DNA of 64,000 nucleotides from Dehalococcoides mccartyi (GTDB lineage: Bacteria > Chloroflexota > Dehalococcoidia > UBA2979): positions 1-64,000 of the forward strand of contig CAMBFG010000003.1 in the NCBI GenBank assembly GCA_945865925.1, in the 5' to 3' direction. The position numbers and the translations under genes were made by a program. Under the pieces are notes generated by a model. The model had not been told where the DNA came from and did no database searches. It worked only from the letters and a program-made list of their open reading frames with translations. This document shows positions 26,075-38,804 of this stretch, piece after piece; position 1 is the first letter of the stretch; each line of letters starts with the position of its first letter.

Positions 26075-27352
26075 ATGCTGGACCTCACTACTTACCCACT
26101 CGAAACACTGGCGCGGCAGGTCGGGACGCCGTTCTTCCTGTACGACGGCGCGATGCTGCGTGCGCGGATGGCGGAGGTCGCGGCGGCGACTGAGGGCACC
26201 TCGCTGCATGGGCGCTATGCGATGAAAGCGAACTCGGCCCGCTACGTGCTCGATGCGGCGCGCGAGGCGGGGCTGTGGATCGATGCGGTGAGCGGCAACG
26301 AGGTGGAGCGCGCGATGCGCGCGGGCTTCGCGGCCGGGCATGAGCCGCCGACGATCATGTTCACGGCAGATGTGTTCCGCGACAACGCGCTCGGCACGGT
26401 TGTGCAGCACGACATTCTGCCGAACATCGGCTCGCCGGGGATGATCCGCGAACTGCACGAGGCGGGATACCAGGGGCCAATCGCGATCCGCGTGAACCCG
26501 GGCTTCGGCCACGGGCACGTCGAGGCCTGCGACACCGGCGGGCCATCCTCGAAGCACGGGATCTGGTACGAGGACATCGATGACGTCGCAGCGCTGGCGA
26601 AGAGCGCGGGGTTCTCGGTGGTCGGATTGCATGCACATGTGGGCACGGGGCCGCAGATCGGTGAGTTCGACTTCAACATGCGGCGGCTGGTCGGGGTGTT
26701 CGACGATCTGCTGCAGCGCTTCCCGGACGTCGCTTCGGTGAACCTCGGTGGTGGGATCCCGCACCCGTACCGCTTCGAGGGGCAGGCGTACGACCTCGGC
26801 GGGTACCGGACGCTGATGCTGGAGGCGGCCTCGACGCTGTCGGAGTCAGCAGGCCACCCGGTCGCGATCGAGATCGAGCCGGGCCGCTATCCCGTCGCCG
26901 GGATGGCGATCCTCGTCGCACGGGTCACGGACGTGAAGGAGACTCGCACGAACGAGAAGGGGTCGGGCCACCGCTTCGTGATGGTGGACGCGGGCTTCAA
27001 CGACCTGATCCGTCCGGCGATGTACGGCTCGTACCACGAGATCTCAGTCGTCGGGCGCGGGGCATCGAAGACGCCCGAGCCGCTCGTGGTCGCGGGGCCG
27101 CTCTGCGAAAGCGGCGATGTCTTCACCCGCGACGATCAGGAGCTGCTGGTCCCGCGCGCCCTCGGCCGTCCCGAACCGGGCGACCTGCTCGTGGTGCACG
27201 ATGCAGGCGCGTACGGGGCGGCGATGTCCTCGAACTACGTGTCGATGGGACGGGCGGCGCAGGTCGCCTGGGACGACGGCCACGCGACGCTCATCGCGCG
27301 CCGCGAAACCCTCGATGACGTGCTGCGGCAGGAGTGCGCGGAGGCGCTGTAG
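26075..27352 (+). CDS. lysA: Diaminopimelate decarboxylase
   Basis: A 425-aa fold-III PLP enzyme that decarboxylates meso-diaminopimelate to L-lysine. It has the PLP lysine in YAMKANSARYVLDAA, the Gly-rich phosphate-binding stretch NLGGGIPHPY, the EPGRY motif and GPLCESGDVF, the signature with the active-site Cys from the second subunit. The ATG at 26075 gives the normal family start (MLDLTTYPLETLARQVGTPFFLYDG). The upstream 165 codons of the ORF-track frame are noncoding repeat sequence. Confidence 0.93.
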   Translation: MLDLTTYPLETLARQVGTPFFLYDGAMLRARMAEVAAATEGTSLHGRYAMKANSARYVLDAAREAGLWIDAVSGNEVERAMRAGFAAGHEPPTIMFTADVFRDNALGTVVQHDILPNIGSPGMIRELHEAGYQGPIAIRVNPGFGHGHVEACDTGGPSSKHGIWYEDIDDVAALAKSAGFSVVGLHAHVGTGPQIGEFDFNMRRLVGVFDDLLQRFPDVASVNLGGGIPHPYRFEGQAYDLGGYRTLMLEAASTLSESAGHPVAIEIEPGRYPVAGMAILVARVTDVKETRTNEKGSGHRFVMVDAGFNDLIRPAMYGSYHEISVVGRGASKTPEPLVVAGPLCESGDVFTRDDQELLVPRALGRPEPGDLLVVHDAGAYGAAMSSNYVSMGRAAQVAWDDGHATLIARRETLDDVLRQECAEAL

Positions 27353-27361
27353 GCGACTGCC

Positions 27362-29947
<2,586 letters not shown>

Positions 29948-29981
29948 CGCAGACTCTCGCTCTCGGGCCTCGGTCGGGGCG

Positions 29982-30926
29982 CTATCGGAACAACGCGCCG
30001 ACGGAACCGCCCGTGTGGATACGGTGCATCGCGTCGCCGATCAGCGGCGCGACACTCAGGACGCGGGTGGGGACGTGCTTGAACTGCCCGTGGACCAGCG
30101 GCAGCGTGTCCGTGAACACGATCTCGTCCACCTCGGGGATGTCGAGGGCCTCGAACGCCTTCGCGGACATGACGGGGTGGACACAGGCGACGCGGACGGA
30201 GCGCGCACCGCGCTGGCGCAGCAGGCGCACCGCGGAGGCGACGGTTCCACCGGTGAGGACCTCGTCGTCCAGGACGATGCAGTCGCGGCCCTCGACGTCA
30301 CCGATGAGCGTCATCGCCTCAGCCTGCTCGAGGTTCCCGGTGCGCTTCTTGTCCACGATGGCGAAGTCGCCATTCACGCGCGAAGCGATGTCGCGCGCGA
30401 GTTTGGCGCGGCCGACATCCGGTGCCACGATCGTCGGCAGGCTGAACGACTGGGAGCGCACGTACTCCGCGATCAAGGGGAACGCCGTCAACTCGTCCAG
30501 CGGGATATTGAAGAACCCCTGGATCTGGCCAGCGTGCATGTCGATCGTGAGCACGCGTGAGGCACCGGCGACCTCGATGAAGTTCGCGACGAGGCGGGCG
30601 GTGACGGGGACGCGGGGCTGGTCCTTTTTGTCGGAGCGGCCGTAGGCGTAGTACGGGATGACAGCGGTGATCCGCCCGGCCGAGGCGCGCTTCGCCGCGT
30701 CGATCATGACGAGGAGTTCCATCAGCCGCGTGTTCACGGGGGACACGATGGGCTGGATGATGAACACGTCGCGCTCGCGGATGTTGTCCAGGTACCGGAC
30801 GAAGACTTCCTCGTTCGAGAACTGGAAGACCTCGCAGTCCCCCAGCGGCATCTCAAGGTGCTTCGCGACGGATTCCGCGAGCCCACGGTGCGAGTTGCCC
30901 GTGAAGACAGCCATCTCCTGAAACAC
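29982..30926 (-). CDS. prs: Ribose-phosphate pyrophosphokinase
   Basis: Makes PRPP from ribose 5-phosphate and ATP. 314 aa, with the two phosphoribosyltransferase-like halves ([19 protein letters not shown] and [17 protein letters not shown]) and the PRPP-binding loop [17 protein letters not shown]. The GTG at 30926 is preferred because GAGGAG lies 7 bases upstream; the ORF track starts 5 codons earlier and an ATG lies 4 codons later. In a run with tsaD and secA. Confidence 0.93.
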   Translation of the reverse strand: MFQEMAVFTGNSHRGLAESVAKHLEMPLGDCEVFQFSNEEVFVRYLDNIRERDVFIIQPIVSPVNTRLMELLVMIDAAKRASAGRITAVIPYYAYGRSDKKDQPRVPVTARLVANFIEVAGASRVLTIDMHAGQIQGFFNIPLDELTAFPLIAEYVRSQSFSLPTIVAPDVGRAKLARDIASRVNGDFAIVDKKRTGNLEQAEAMTLIGDVEGRDCIVLDDEVLTGGTVASAVRLLRQRGARSVRVACVHPVMSAKAFEALDIPEVDEIVFTDTLPLVHGQFKHVPTRVLSVAPLIGDAMHRIHTGGSVGALFR

Positions 30927-31016
30927 GGGCAAACTCCTCACGTCGGGGACTTCGATCCTACCACTCGCGCCCGGTTGGGCTCCCGTGGGGAATCTGTCCG
31001 AGGGGGAGGCGAGGGC

Positions 31017-32021
31017 CTACTGCCTCAGCGGTTTCGCCGGTGGGCGGCGCTTTACGGTGGGGTGGATATCCAGTGGCGCCTCCGGGCGCACCCGCTCATC
31101 GAAGTGCGCGAAGGCGGCAGCGGCGATCATCGCGCCGTTGTCCGTGCAGAGGATGGGTGGCGGCATCCAGACCGACACTGGCGACCGCTCCAGCACCCGC
31201 TCCCGCAGGCGGTGGTTCGCGGCCACCCCCCCGGCGAGCAGCACGGAGGCGACACTTTCGCGCTCGGCGGCTCGGGCTGCCTTCTCCGACAGCACGTCCA
31301 CCACGCTCTCCTCGAAGGCCCAGGCGATCTCCGCGCGGGGGGGCGGGTTCGGCGACTGCACCAGCTGGAGCACCGCCGTCTTCAGGCCGGAGAACGAGGT
31401 GTCGTCGCTGCCTCGAAGCCAGGCGCGCGGGAGGCTCAGCGTGCGCGCAGTCGCCGTCGCAGCGAGCGCCGAGAGCGGCGGCCCCCCGGGGTAACCGAGG
31501 CCCAGCAGCCGCGCGACCTTGTCGAAGGCCTCGCCGGCGGCGTCGTCCCGCGTCCCCCCGAGGCGGGTGAACGAGCCGTCCTCTTCCACGAGCAGGAGTT
31601 CGGTGTGGCCGCCCGACACGACGAGGGCGAGCGCTGGCAGTTCCGGCACGGTCTCCGCGAGCCAGTTCGCGCGGACGTGGCCCTCGATGTGGTCGACCGG
31701 GATGAGTGGCAGGCCTCGTCCGTAGGCGAGCCCTCGCGCTGCGTTCAGCCCGACGACGAGCGCGCCCGGCAGCCCCGGCCCCGCCGTGACGGCGATGGCA
31801 TCGATGTCGTCCCAGCCGCACGAGGCCTCGGCGAGCGCCGCCCGGACGACGGGGACGAGGGCGCGCAGGTGGGCGCGGGCCGCGACCTCCGGCACCACGC
31901 CGCCGGTCTCGCGGTGCAACTCGGTCTGGGAGGCGATGACGTTGGAAAGCAGGCGCCGGCCATCCTCGACGACGGCGGCCGCCGTCTCGTCACAGGAGGA
32001 CTCGATGCCGAGGATGCGCAT
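31017..32021 (-). CDS. tsaD: tRNA threonylcarbamoyltransferase TsaD
   Basis: A 334-aa enzyme that transfers the threonylcarbamoyl group to A37 of ANN-reading tRNAs. It begins MRILGIESSCDETAAAVV. It contains the metal-binding HIEGH (PVDHIEGHVRANW), the ATPase-fold motif VVSGGHTELLL and CTDNGAMIAAA near the end. Start set at the ATG that gives the canonical MxILGIESSCDET. The partners tsaB, tsaC and tsaE are not in the window. Confidence 0.95.
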   Translation of the reverse strand: MRILGIESSCDETAAAVVEDGRRLLSNVIASQTELHRETGGVVPEVAARAHLRALVPVVRAALAEASCGWDDIDAIAVTAGPGLPGALVVGLNAARGLAYGRGLPLIPVDHIEGHVRANWLAETVPELPALALVVSGGHTELLLVEEDGSFTRLGGTRDDAAGEAFDKVARLLGLGYPGGPPLSALAATATARTLSLPRAWLRGSDDTSFSGLKTAVLQLVQSPNPPPRAEIAWAFEESVVDVLSEKAARAAERESVASVLLAGGVAANHRLRERVLERSPVSVWMPPPILCTDNGAMIAAAAFAHFDERVRPEAPLDIHPTVKRRPPAKPLRQ

Positions 32022-32059
32022 GGCTGACCTGACCGGGCTTCGCGGGACACCCTCGAAGC

Positions 32060-32845
32060 CTACGGGAGGCGGGCGGCCAGCGCCTTCAACTCGTCCAGTT
32101 CCCACTGCCCGACATCGCCCGTCTCCGCCTTCAGGCGCCACGCGACGTTGAACATGTAGGAGACGAACGACCACTGCTCCGCCGACATCGAGACTGGCAT
32201 CCGCAGGGACTCGTCTCGCCACCGGAGGAAGGGCGACCACTCCGGGCAGATCACGATGTCCACCCAGGTGCAGGAGCGCTGGTAGGTGGTGTGCGGGATG
32301 GTGTGCCAGTCCTCCTTCAGCACCTCGTCGTCTGTGACGCTGCTGAAGATCGGGTACTCGCCACACGCCGAGTGTCGAGGGCTTCCGAAGAGGCCGCAGA
32401 GCGCGGTGCCATCGTCCTCCAGCCGGAGAGCACTACACACGAAGCCGGGGCCGTCCCCCTTCGCGTCCTCTTCGCGCCACGCACGAGGGGCGCCGGTCTT
32501 CGTGAGCGGGATGATCAGCGGGACGCCGCCGTTGTACTTCTTCCACTGGTGCTTCGGCAGGCGGCCGAAGGTGTACATGTGCAGGGGTTTTGCGTCGCTG
32601 CGGGTCGAGGTGCAGCAACCGCCGCAGAGGTTGCAGTCCCACGACCGCGCCTCCGCCAACGTCACGTAGCGGAAGTTCGAGGGCGGCACGCTGAACTTCT
32701 CGTTCTCGTTGTAGGTGTGGTCAGGGGCGACGACCGGGGTGTCGGCGGGGACACCGACGTACGACGTATGGGGTCGGGGCAACTCCACGATCGCGCCTCT
32801 CTCGATGTCCGAGCGTTTCGCGCTGACATCGGCGCGCGCGATCAT
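32060..32845 (-). CDS. YkgJ-like Cys-rich metal-binding protein
   Basis: A 261-aa protein. The CNLCGGCC cluster near residue 70 plus later cysteines (FVCSALRL, ALCGLFG, HSACGEYP) match the YkgJ/CxxCxxCC zinc- or iron-chelating family of unknown function. An N-terminal extension and a long C-terminal helical part are extra. The start at 32845 is uncertain, as there is no clear ribosome binding site. Sits 38 bases upstream of tsaD in the same orientation. Confidence 0.7.
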   Translation of the reverse strand: MIARADVSAKRSDIERGAIVELPRPHTSYVGVPADTPVVAPDHTYNENEKFSVPPSNFRYVTLAEARSWDCNLCGGCCTSTRSDAKPLHMYTFGRLPKHQWKKYNGGVPLIIPLTKTGAPRAWREEDAKGDGPGFVCSALRLEDDGTALCGLFGSPRHSACGEYPIFSSVTDDEVLKEDWHTIPHTTYQRSCTWVDIVICPEWSPFLRWRDESLRMPVSMSAEQWSFVSYMFNVAWRLKAETGDVGQWELDELKALAARLP

Positions 32846-32906
32846 CGCACCCGCGTCATGCGCCCGCCACCGACCGCCGTGATACCGACGTTGCGTAACG
32901 GACGCG

Positions 32907-34082
32907 TTAACCCCGCGGCAGGCCCAGTCCGCGCTGCGCGATGATGTTGCGCTGCACCTCGGACGTCCCGGCGGTGATCGTGGACGCCACAGAATTGAGG
33001 TAGAGCCTCGAGTACGCGCCACCGAGGCGGGCGTAGGGGGAGCCGGGCATCAACTGGCCGGCGGGGCCCAGCAACTGCATGCCGGTCTGCGCGACGCGCT
33101 GGGTGAGTTCGGAGCCGTACAACTTCGAGACGCTCGCCTCGTGGTTCGGCTGGACGCCCTGCTGCTGCATGAACGGGATGCGATACGCGACGTTGAAGCC
33201 GACCTGCATCTCGATCCAGCGGTCGGCGAGTTCGTAGCGCGCGTTCGGGTTGCGCGACATCAGGCTGCGCTCGTCCTTCGCCGCCTCGACGAGGCGCTCG
33301 ATGTCGCGCTTGCCGCGCGAGAAGGCGGCGACCCCGGACCGCTCAAAGTCCAGGGTGGCAGCAACCTGGTACCAGCCGCGGTTTTCCTGCCCGATCAGGT
33401 TCTCGGACGGGATGCGCACGTTCTCGAAGTGGACCTCGTTCAAGGTCTTGCCGCCCGACATGTCCTCGATCGGCTGGATCGAGATGCCGGCGGAGTCCAT
33501 CGGCAGGGCGAACATCGAGAGGCCGCGATGCTTGGCGGCGTGCGGGTCGGTGCGGGCAGCGAGGAGGCCCATGCTGGCCTCCTGCGCCCCGCTCGCCCAG
33601 ATCTTGGTGCCGTTGATGACGTACTCGTCGCCGTCACGGATGGCACGCGTCTGGAGCGCCGCGAGGTCTGACCCAGCGCCCGGCTCGGAGTAGAGCGTCG
33701 TCCAGGTGTCATCGCCCCCGGCGATCCGAGGCAGGAGCAGGCGCTTCTGCTCCTCGCTGCCGTACATCATCAGCGCGGGCCCGACCCAGGCGACGCCGGC
33801 GCCGCCCCCACCCGGCATCCGGGCGTAGGCAGCCTCTTCGTTCATGATCATCTGCTGGACCTGGCCCGCGCCGGCACCGCCGTACTGCTCCGGCCACGCG
33901 AGGGCCAGCCACCGCTGGTCCGCCAGCCCCTTCGAGACCTGGTGGGCGAGGGCAGCCCGTTCCTCCGCGCTCACCTCGCCGGTGAAGTCGCGATCGCCCC
34001 AGCCGTTCGGCAGGCGCTGCGCCAGGAAAGCGCGCAACTGCTCGCGGAAGCGCTCTTCCTCCGGGGTAAAGGCGAAATCCAT
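32907..34082 (-). CDS. Acyl-CoA dehydrogenase
   Basis: A 391-aa flavoprotein closely related to the 14583-15812 protein. It shows WTTLYSEPGAGSDLAALQTRAI, INGTKIWASGAQ, DFERSGVAAFSRGKRD and GTSEVQRNIIAQRGLGLPRG. GGAGG precedes the ATG. No small-subunit partner is adjacent, unlike the pair at 13.4-15.8 kb, so it may act alone or with a distant partner. Substrate unknown. Confidence 0.88.
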   Translation of the reverse strand: MDFAFTPEEERFREQLRAFLAQRLPNGWGDRDFTGEVSAEERAALAHQVSKGLADQRWLALAWPEQYGGAGAGQVQQMIMNEEAAYARMPGGGGAGVAWVGPALMMYGSEEQKRLLLPRIAGGDDTWTTLYSEPGAGSDLAALQTRAIRDGDEYVINGTKIWASGAQEASMGLLAARTDPHAAKHRGLSMFALPMDSAGISIQPIEDMSGGKTLNEVHFENVRIPSENLIGQENRGWYQVAATLDFERSGVAAFSRGKRDIERLVEAAKDERSLMSRNPNARYELADRWIEMQVGFNVAYRIPFMQQQGVQPNHEASVSKLYGSELTQRVAQTGMQLLGPAGQLMPGSPYARLGGAYSRLYLNSVASTITAGTSEVQRNIIAQRGLGLPRG

Positions 34083-34415
34083 CCTGGAACCTCCGCTGGG
34101 GACGGGGGGTGCCGAGGTTCTCGGTGCCGCCGCCCGTGCGTGCAGCCCACTCCCCCGACCCGTACCCCTCGATCTTAGCGCCGCACCTGCCCAGTCGCCC
34201 TTCGTTCCGCGCCACTCTGGTCACTGGTTCCGAGCGCGCGATTCGCGTCCTCGACGGCGCACCCCATATCATCGCCAGCGTGACCGGGCGGGGTTGCACG
34301 GGATATCGCGTGGTACCGAATGCTCCCCGCCGGCCGAGGGCCTCCTCGCCGCTCCCCAGACTGTCGCGTGTCGTCTACCTCGGCGGGTACCGCTGGGTCG
34401 GGAGCCTGTGACGCT
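34083..34415. other. Intergenic region between divergent genes
   Basis: About 330 bases separate the acyl-CoA dehydrogenase from the divergent PP2C-like gene. It must contain both promoters. I see no RNA gene or strong hairpin. Confidence 0.5.
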
Positions 34416-36524
34416 GTGACCACCTGGGTCGGCCGCTACGCGATTGTCGGAGGGCAGGTGCAGGAGCACGGGCCCTGGCTCGTCGACCGTCAACGGCAGC
34501 GCGAAGAGGAAGTCCTCCGCCTACTCGTCCTCACGGAGCCCTCGGATGCCCGTTCCGCCGACTTCTGCAAAGAGGTCGCCGAGGCCATCGCCGCCCTGTT
34601 CGCCCGAGAGTCGCTCTCGATCACCGGTGGCCTGCTCCGCGCTCTCCGCCTTGCCCACGGCAACCTCGCCGAGTGGAACCGACGGTCCCTCCGCGAGCAC
34701 CGCGTCTCCATCGGCGTCACCTGCGTCGCGATCCGCGATGGCGAAGCCACCATCGCGCAGGTCGGCCCCGGCATCGCTTACCTCGCCGGCCCCCACACCA
34801 TCGAGCGGCTCGCCACCGAGGGCACCCCCGCCGCGAACGCCCTCGGTAGTGACGTGGCGATCGAGCCGCTGTTCACGGCGACGCCACTCGCGGGGTACGA
34901 GATCCTGCTGCTCTCCTCGGCCGCGGAGCCCGCGATCGGCCGCCAGGCGATCGAGGAGGCGCTCGTCGTCGGCCCGGAACGCGCGCTCGCCGAACTGTTC
35001 CGCCGCACCCGAGGCGTCACGGATATGGCTGCCGTCCTCGTCGCCGACCTCGACATCGACGAGACGCAGGAGGCCGAACCGCTCGACTACGCCGTCGACG
35101 CGCGCGCGAACGCCGGGCCGGCTGGCGTTGCCTCGGTCGAGGGTGCGCGGGCACCCGGCCCCGTCACGTCGAGGCCGGACGTCGATTCCGGCCCGCCGAT
35201 TGCACGCCACCGGCCGCAGCGCACCGCAGGGTCACGATTGCCATCACTCCGCCGGCCTCGGACGGTGGGGCGCGCTGGTCGGGGTGGTGGACCCGCCGTG
35301 CCGTGGCGACTCGCCAGCCTCGTGGTGGGGGTGGCGGCGGTGATTGCCATCCTCGCGTGGACGGTGCTGCCACGACTGCTGAACGAGGACCGCGCCGCCG
35401 AACTCGACCGGGCGATCGCCGCCGCGACGCAGCAGGTGACTGCCGCCGACTCCGCCGCCGGCCCGAACGAGCGCCGCCAGGCCCTGCAACAGGCCCTCGT
35501 GGATATCGAGAAGGCGCGTGCCATCTCCGCGCAGGATCCCCGGGTCGCCACCCTGGAGAAGAGCGCGCGTGATCGCCTCGACCTGCTGGACGCGATCACC
35601 AACGTCGAGCAACTGACGGCGGTGCTCACCTTCGCCGGGACGATCACGGCACCGGTGAACCCGGAACAACTCGTCGTGGGCGGTCGTGCTGTCTGGCTGA
35701 TGGAGTCTGGCCGAGGCCGCGTGTTCCGCGTCGACCCGCAGGCGCAGAACTCCGCGATCGAGGTGTACCGCGCCGGCGAGTCCTACAGCCGTACCACCGC
35801 GCGTGACCCCGTCGCAATCGCGTGGGACGGCGCGAAGAACCGCCTGCTCATCCTCGATGCCGGTCGCACCCTGTTCGCCGTCGCGGACGACGCCAGCGCG
35901 CGCCCGGTAGGGATCGCACTGCGCGGTGCCGCCGACCTGAAGTCGACGGTGTCGATGACCGTGTACCTCAGCAACCTGTACGTCCTCGACAGCGCGGGTG
36001 GTGAAGTCTGGCGGTACTTGCCTGCCTCGGACGGGTTCGACTCGGAACGCACGGGGACGCTGGGCGGCGGGGAGATCGCGCAGGCGAGCGAACTGACGGT
36101 GGACGGCGATGTCTTCCTGCTGGACGGCGCGCGGCTACGCCATTTCCGGCAGGGCCGTGAGCTCGCGCCGTTGCTCCAGGGACTGGACAAGCCGCTGCAG
36201 TCCCCGATCGCCCTCGGCGAGGACTTGCTGCGAGGCATCCTGTACGTCGCCGACCGCGGCAACCGCCGCGTGATCGCGGGCGACCGCGAACTCGCGTTCC
36301 AGCGCCAGTACCGCCACGCCGACTTCGGCGACCTCCGAGGCGTCGGCGTGTCCTCGGACGGCTCGCGGGTATACGTCCTCACCGGGGACCGCATTGCGTG
36401 GTTCCAGCCGAAGCCGCCCGCCGCCGGGCCCGGTGGCGCAGCGACCCCCGTGCCCACCTCGACGCCCACGCCAGCCGCGTCACCTACCGCGACTCCGACG
36501 GCCACGCCCACCCCCACGAGATAG
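34416..36524 (+). CDS. Pseudo-PP2C domain / membrane / beta-propeller protein
   Basis: A 702-aa protein in three parts. Residues 1-230 follow the PPM (PP2C) phosphatase fold, for example VTCVAIRDGEATIAQVGPGIAYLAG. The GDSR-type motif reads GPGI, the late DG reads SAA (LLLSSAAEP) and the terminal DN reads DM, so the metal-binding Asp residues appear lost. A Pro/Arg-rich linker and one membrane segment (WRLASLVVGVAAVIAILAWTVL, about 320-340) follow. Then come a helical stretch, an NHL-like beta-propeller (ILYVADRGNRRVI) and a TPTP tail. It looks like a signal-relaying membrane protein without phosphatase activity. The GTG start is inferred. Confidence 0.72.
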   Translation: MTTWVGRYAIVGGQVQEHGPWLVDRQRQREEEVLRLLVLTEPSDARSADFCKEVAEAIAALFARESLSITGGLLRALRLAHGNLAEWNRRSLREHRVSIGVTCVAIRDGEATIAQVGPGIAYLAGPHTIERLATEGTPAANALGSDVAIEPLFTATPLAGYEILLLSSAAEPAIGRQAIEEALVVGPERALAELFRRTRGVTDMAAVLVADLDIDETQEAEPLDYAVDARANAGPAGVASVEGARAPGPVTSRPDVDSGPPIARHRPQRTAGSRLPSLRRPRTVGRAGRGGGPAVPWRLASLVVGVAAVIAILAWTVLPRLLNEDRAAELDRAIAAATQQVTAADSAAGPNERRQALQQALVDIEKARAISAQDPRVATLEKSARDRLDLLDAITNVEQLTAVLTFAGTITAPVNPEQLVVGGRAVWLMESGRGRVFRVDPQAQNSAIEVYRAGESYSRTTARDPVAIAWDGAKNRLLILDAGRTLFAVADDASARPVGIALRGAADLKSTVSMTVYLSNLYVLDSAGGEVWRYLPASDGFDSERTGTLGGGEIAQASELTVDGDVFLLDGARLRHFRQGRELAPLLQGLDKPLQSPIALGEDLLRGILYVADRGNRRVIAGDRELAFQRQYRHADFGDLRGVGVSSDGSRVYVLTGDRIAWFQPKPPAAGPGGAATPVPTSTPTPAASPTATPTATPTPTR

Positions 36525-36541
36525 CCGACAGCGAGACAGTG

Positions 36542-36931
36542 ATGCCCGACGCCCTCGACCCGATGCAGGAGCGTGCCGTCGCGGATGCCGTGGTAACACG
36601 GGCGGCGCAACAGTTACGTGAGCAGATGAAGCGAGTAGCCGCCGCCATCGTCCCGTTCCCCGCGTTCCCCGGCGCGGTGTTCGCCTACGGGATCGAGGTG
36701 GAACCGATCGGTACGGAGCAGGGCTGTGTGATCTTCGGCGACGACGGGACGCTCTACGAACTCCAGATCGGGATGGACGCCTCACAGGCGGCCCTCGACT
36801 CCGACCAGGTCGGCACCCGCCACGAGGAACTCGTACCTCTCGACGTCCCGGCGGCGGAGTTCGTCACCTACGCCCACCGCGCGATCGCCGCGGCGACCGC
36901 GTACCTCGAACGCCGGTCAGCCGAGGCCTAG
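36542..36931 (+). CDS. Hypothetical protein
   Basis: A soluble, acidic 129-aa alpha/beta protein with GCVIFGDDGTLYELQIGMD. It starts 17 bases after the PP2C-like gene and is probably co-transcribed with it. No family recognised. The ATG at 36542 has only a weak ribosome binding site. Confidence 0.65.
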   Translation: MPDALDPMQERAVADAVVTRAAQQLREQMKRVAAAIVPFPAFPGAVFAYGIEVEPIGTEQGCVIFGDDGTLYELQIGMDASQAALDSDQVGTRHEELVPLDVPAAEFVTYAHRAIAAATAYLERRSAEA

Positions 36932-36940
36932 TCCGCGCGC

Positions 36941-37438
36941 CTACTCCGCGACGTAGTCGCCGGAACGGCCGCCGGACTTCGCGACGAGGCGAATGTCGCC
37001 GATGCGGATGTCGCGCTGCACGGCCTTCACCATGTCGTAGACGGTGAGCGCGGCCACGCTGACGGCCGTCAGTGCTTCCATCTCCACGCCGGTCTGCCCC
37101 GTGACGCGCACCGTCGCCTCCACCTCGATGGTGTGGGCGGCGTGGTCGGGCTCGAGGGTGACGCGGACGGCGGTGATCGGGAGCGGATGGCAGAGCGGGA
37201 TCAGTTCGTGCGTGCGCTTCGCCGCCATGATGCCGGCCACGCGGGCCGTCGCGAGCACATCGCCCTTCGGCGCACGCCCTTCGACGATGAGCGCGAGCGT
37301 CTCAGGGGACAGAAACACGCGCCCTCGGGCCGTCGCCTCACGCGTGGTCGTCTCTTTGGCGGAGACATCGACCATCCGCGCTTCGCCGTGGGCGTCGAGG
37401 TGGGAGAGGCCGCCGGGGTGTTCGTCTGAGTTCGTCAT
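36941..37438 (-). CDS. moaC: Cyclic pyranopterin monophosphate synthase
   Basis: A 165-aa enzyme that converts the MoaA product to cyclic pyranopterin in molybdenum-cofactor synthesis. Family motifs are [36 protein letters not shown] and [12 protein letters not shown]. It follows moaA after 22 bases, so moaA-moaC is an operon. A TACGAT hexamer 8 bases upstream of the ATG could give an extra internal promoter. Confidence 0.95.
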   Translation of the reverse strand: MTNSDEHPGGLSHLDAHGEARMVDVSAKETTTREATARGRVFLSPETLALIVEGRAPKGDVLATARVAGIMAAKRTHELIPLCHPLPITAVRVTLEPDHAAHTIEVEATVRVTGQTGVEMEALTAVSVAALTVYDMVKAVQRDIRIGDIRLVAKSGGRSGDYVAE

Positions 37439-37460
37439 CGCTGCGAATCGTAGTCGACGG

Positions 37461-38528
37461 TTATCCGCCGATGTACGACATCTCGACCTTGCGCAGGTCA
37501 GGCGTCGCCTGCGAGCGCAGTTCGGAGTAGCGGTCCTCGCGGGCACGCCACGTGCCCGCGATCAGTGAGGTGAGCGCGGCGTCCGAGGCGCCCTCGCGCA
37601 TCGCTTCGCGCAAGTCGATGCCACCGGCGGCGAAGAGGCAGGTGTAGATCGAGCCCTCGGCCGACAGGCGCATGCGGGTGCAGGTGCCGCAGAACGGCTG
37701 GGTGACCGAGGTGATCACGCCGACCTCGCCCGCACCGTCGCGGTAGCGGTAGCGCTGGGCGACCTCGCCGGTGTAGTTGGGCTCGACCGGTTCGAGCGGC
37801 CAGCGCCCGTCGATCATCCGCACGAGGTCAGACGCGGGGAGCACCTCGTCGAGTTTCCAGCCGTTGGTTGTGCCGACGTCCATGAATTCAATGAAACGGA
37901 CCGTGTGCGGTGTGCCTCGGAAGCGCCCAGCGAGATCGAGCAGCGTGTGGTCGTTCACGCCTCGACGCACCACGGCGTTCACCTTCACCGGGAGGCCAGC
38001 CGCCGCGGCCGCTTCGATCCCTTCGAGGACGAGGGCGACGGGGAAGTCCATGTCGTTCATCGCGCGGAATGTCGCGTCGTCGACGGAGTCGAGGCTGACC
38101 GTGACGCGGTCGAGCCCAGCCTCGCGCAGCGGCGCGGCGAGCGTCTTGAGCATCGTGCCGTTGGTGGTCATCGCGATCTCGACGTCGGGCACCTCGCGCA
38201 GCACGCGGACGAGTGTCGGCAGTTGGGCGCGCAGGGTGGGCTCACCGCCGGTCAGGCGGAACTTGCGCACTCCCTGTGCGGCGAACAGCCGCGCCAGTCG
38301 CGTGATCTCCTCGAAGGTCAGGACAGCCGACCGAGGCAGGAACGCGAAGTTCGCCCCGAAGATTTCTTTGGGCATGCAGTACTGGCAGCGGAAGTTGCAT
38401 CGGTCAGTGACGGAGATGCGCAGGTCGCGCATCGGCCGCCCGAGGGCATCGACCAGTGTGGAGCCCTCGGCTCCCCCGTTATCGAGGTCGTCCCATTCGG
38501 GGTGCGGCGTGCCAGCAACTGGGGTCAT
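37461..38528 (-). CDS. moaA: GTP 3',8-cyclase MoaA
   Basis: A 355-aa radical SAM enzyme, first step of molybdenum-cofactor synthesis. It has the radical SAM cysteines CNFRCQYC, a second Fe-S cluster ([18 protein letters not shown]) and the C-terminal GG that activates the enzyme. The start is set at the ATG giving [12 protein letters not shown], because TACACT lies 6 bases upstream of it (leaderless). The ORF-track start is 7 codons earlier. Confidence 0.95.
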   Translation of the reverse strand: MTPVAGTPHPEWDDLDNGGAEGSTLVDALGRPMRDLRISVTDRCNFRCQYCMPKEIFGANFAFLPRSAVLTFEEITRLARLFAAQGVRKFRLTGGEPTLRAQLPTLVRVLREVPDVEIAMTTNGTMLKTLAAPLREAGLDRVTVSLDSVDDATFRAMNDMDFPVALVLEGIEAAAAAGLPVKVNAVVRRGVNDHTLLDLAGRFRGTPHTVRFIEFMDVGTTNGWKLDEVLPASDLVRMIDGRWPLEPVEPNYTGEVAQRYRYRDGAGEVGVITSVTQPFCGTCTRMRLSAEGSIYTCLFAAGGIDLREAMREGASDAALTSLIAGTWRAREDRYSELRSQATPDLRKVEMSYIGG

Positions 38529-38534
38529 GCATCG

Positions 38535-38540
38535 AGTGTA
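38535..38540 (-). promoter_or_regulatory. -10 element of the moaA-moaC promoter (leaderless)
   Basis: TACACT on the minus strand ends 6 bases before the moaA ATG at 38528. There is no room for a riboswitch or ribosome binding site. Confidence 0.5.
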
Positions 38541-38603
38541 GGCCGTCAAGCACAGCGGTGCAGGACGGGGTCAGGGCGGCCACGTCCAGAGGCCCGCACG
38601 CCT

Positions 38604-38804
38604 CTACGGAGTGTGGCCGTTGGATGCTGGCTTCAGTTGATCGGCGCTGGCCATCAGGTGGGTCACGATGGCGGGATCCGAGATCGTGAACGTGACCGAG
38701 CCGGAGCCCGCGTCCACCGAAGCCCGCACGTTACCGCCGCCGGAGATGTAATCCAGTAGCGCCGCTGTGAAGCGCTCGGCTCGAGTTCCGGTGTACTCAG
38801 GCAT
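38604..38804 (-). CDS. Small hypothetical protein
   Basis: A 66-aa ORF (MPEYTGTRAERFTAALLDYI...), the second of two overlapping small ORFs; its ATG overlaps the stop of the upstream ORF by 8 bases. Codon use is reasonably GC3-rich. No family recognised. Confidence 0.4.
   Translation of the reverse strand: MPEYTGTRAERFTAALLDYISGGGNVRASVDAGSGSVTFTISDPAIVTHLMASADQLKPASNGHTP

Noticed and set aside
37439-37460. Molybdenum-cofactor riboswitch near moaA-moaC
   Set aside because: moaA appears leaderless and the moaA-moaC gap is only 22 bases, so there is no room for an aptamer.
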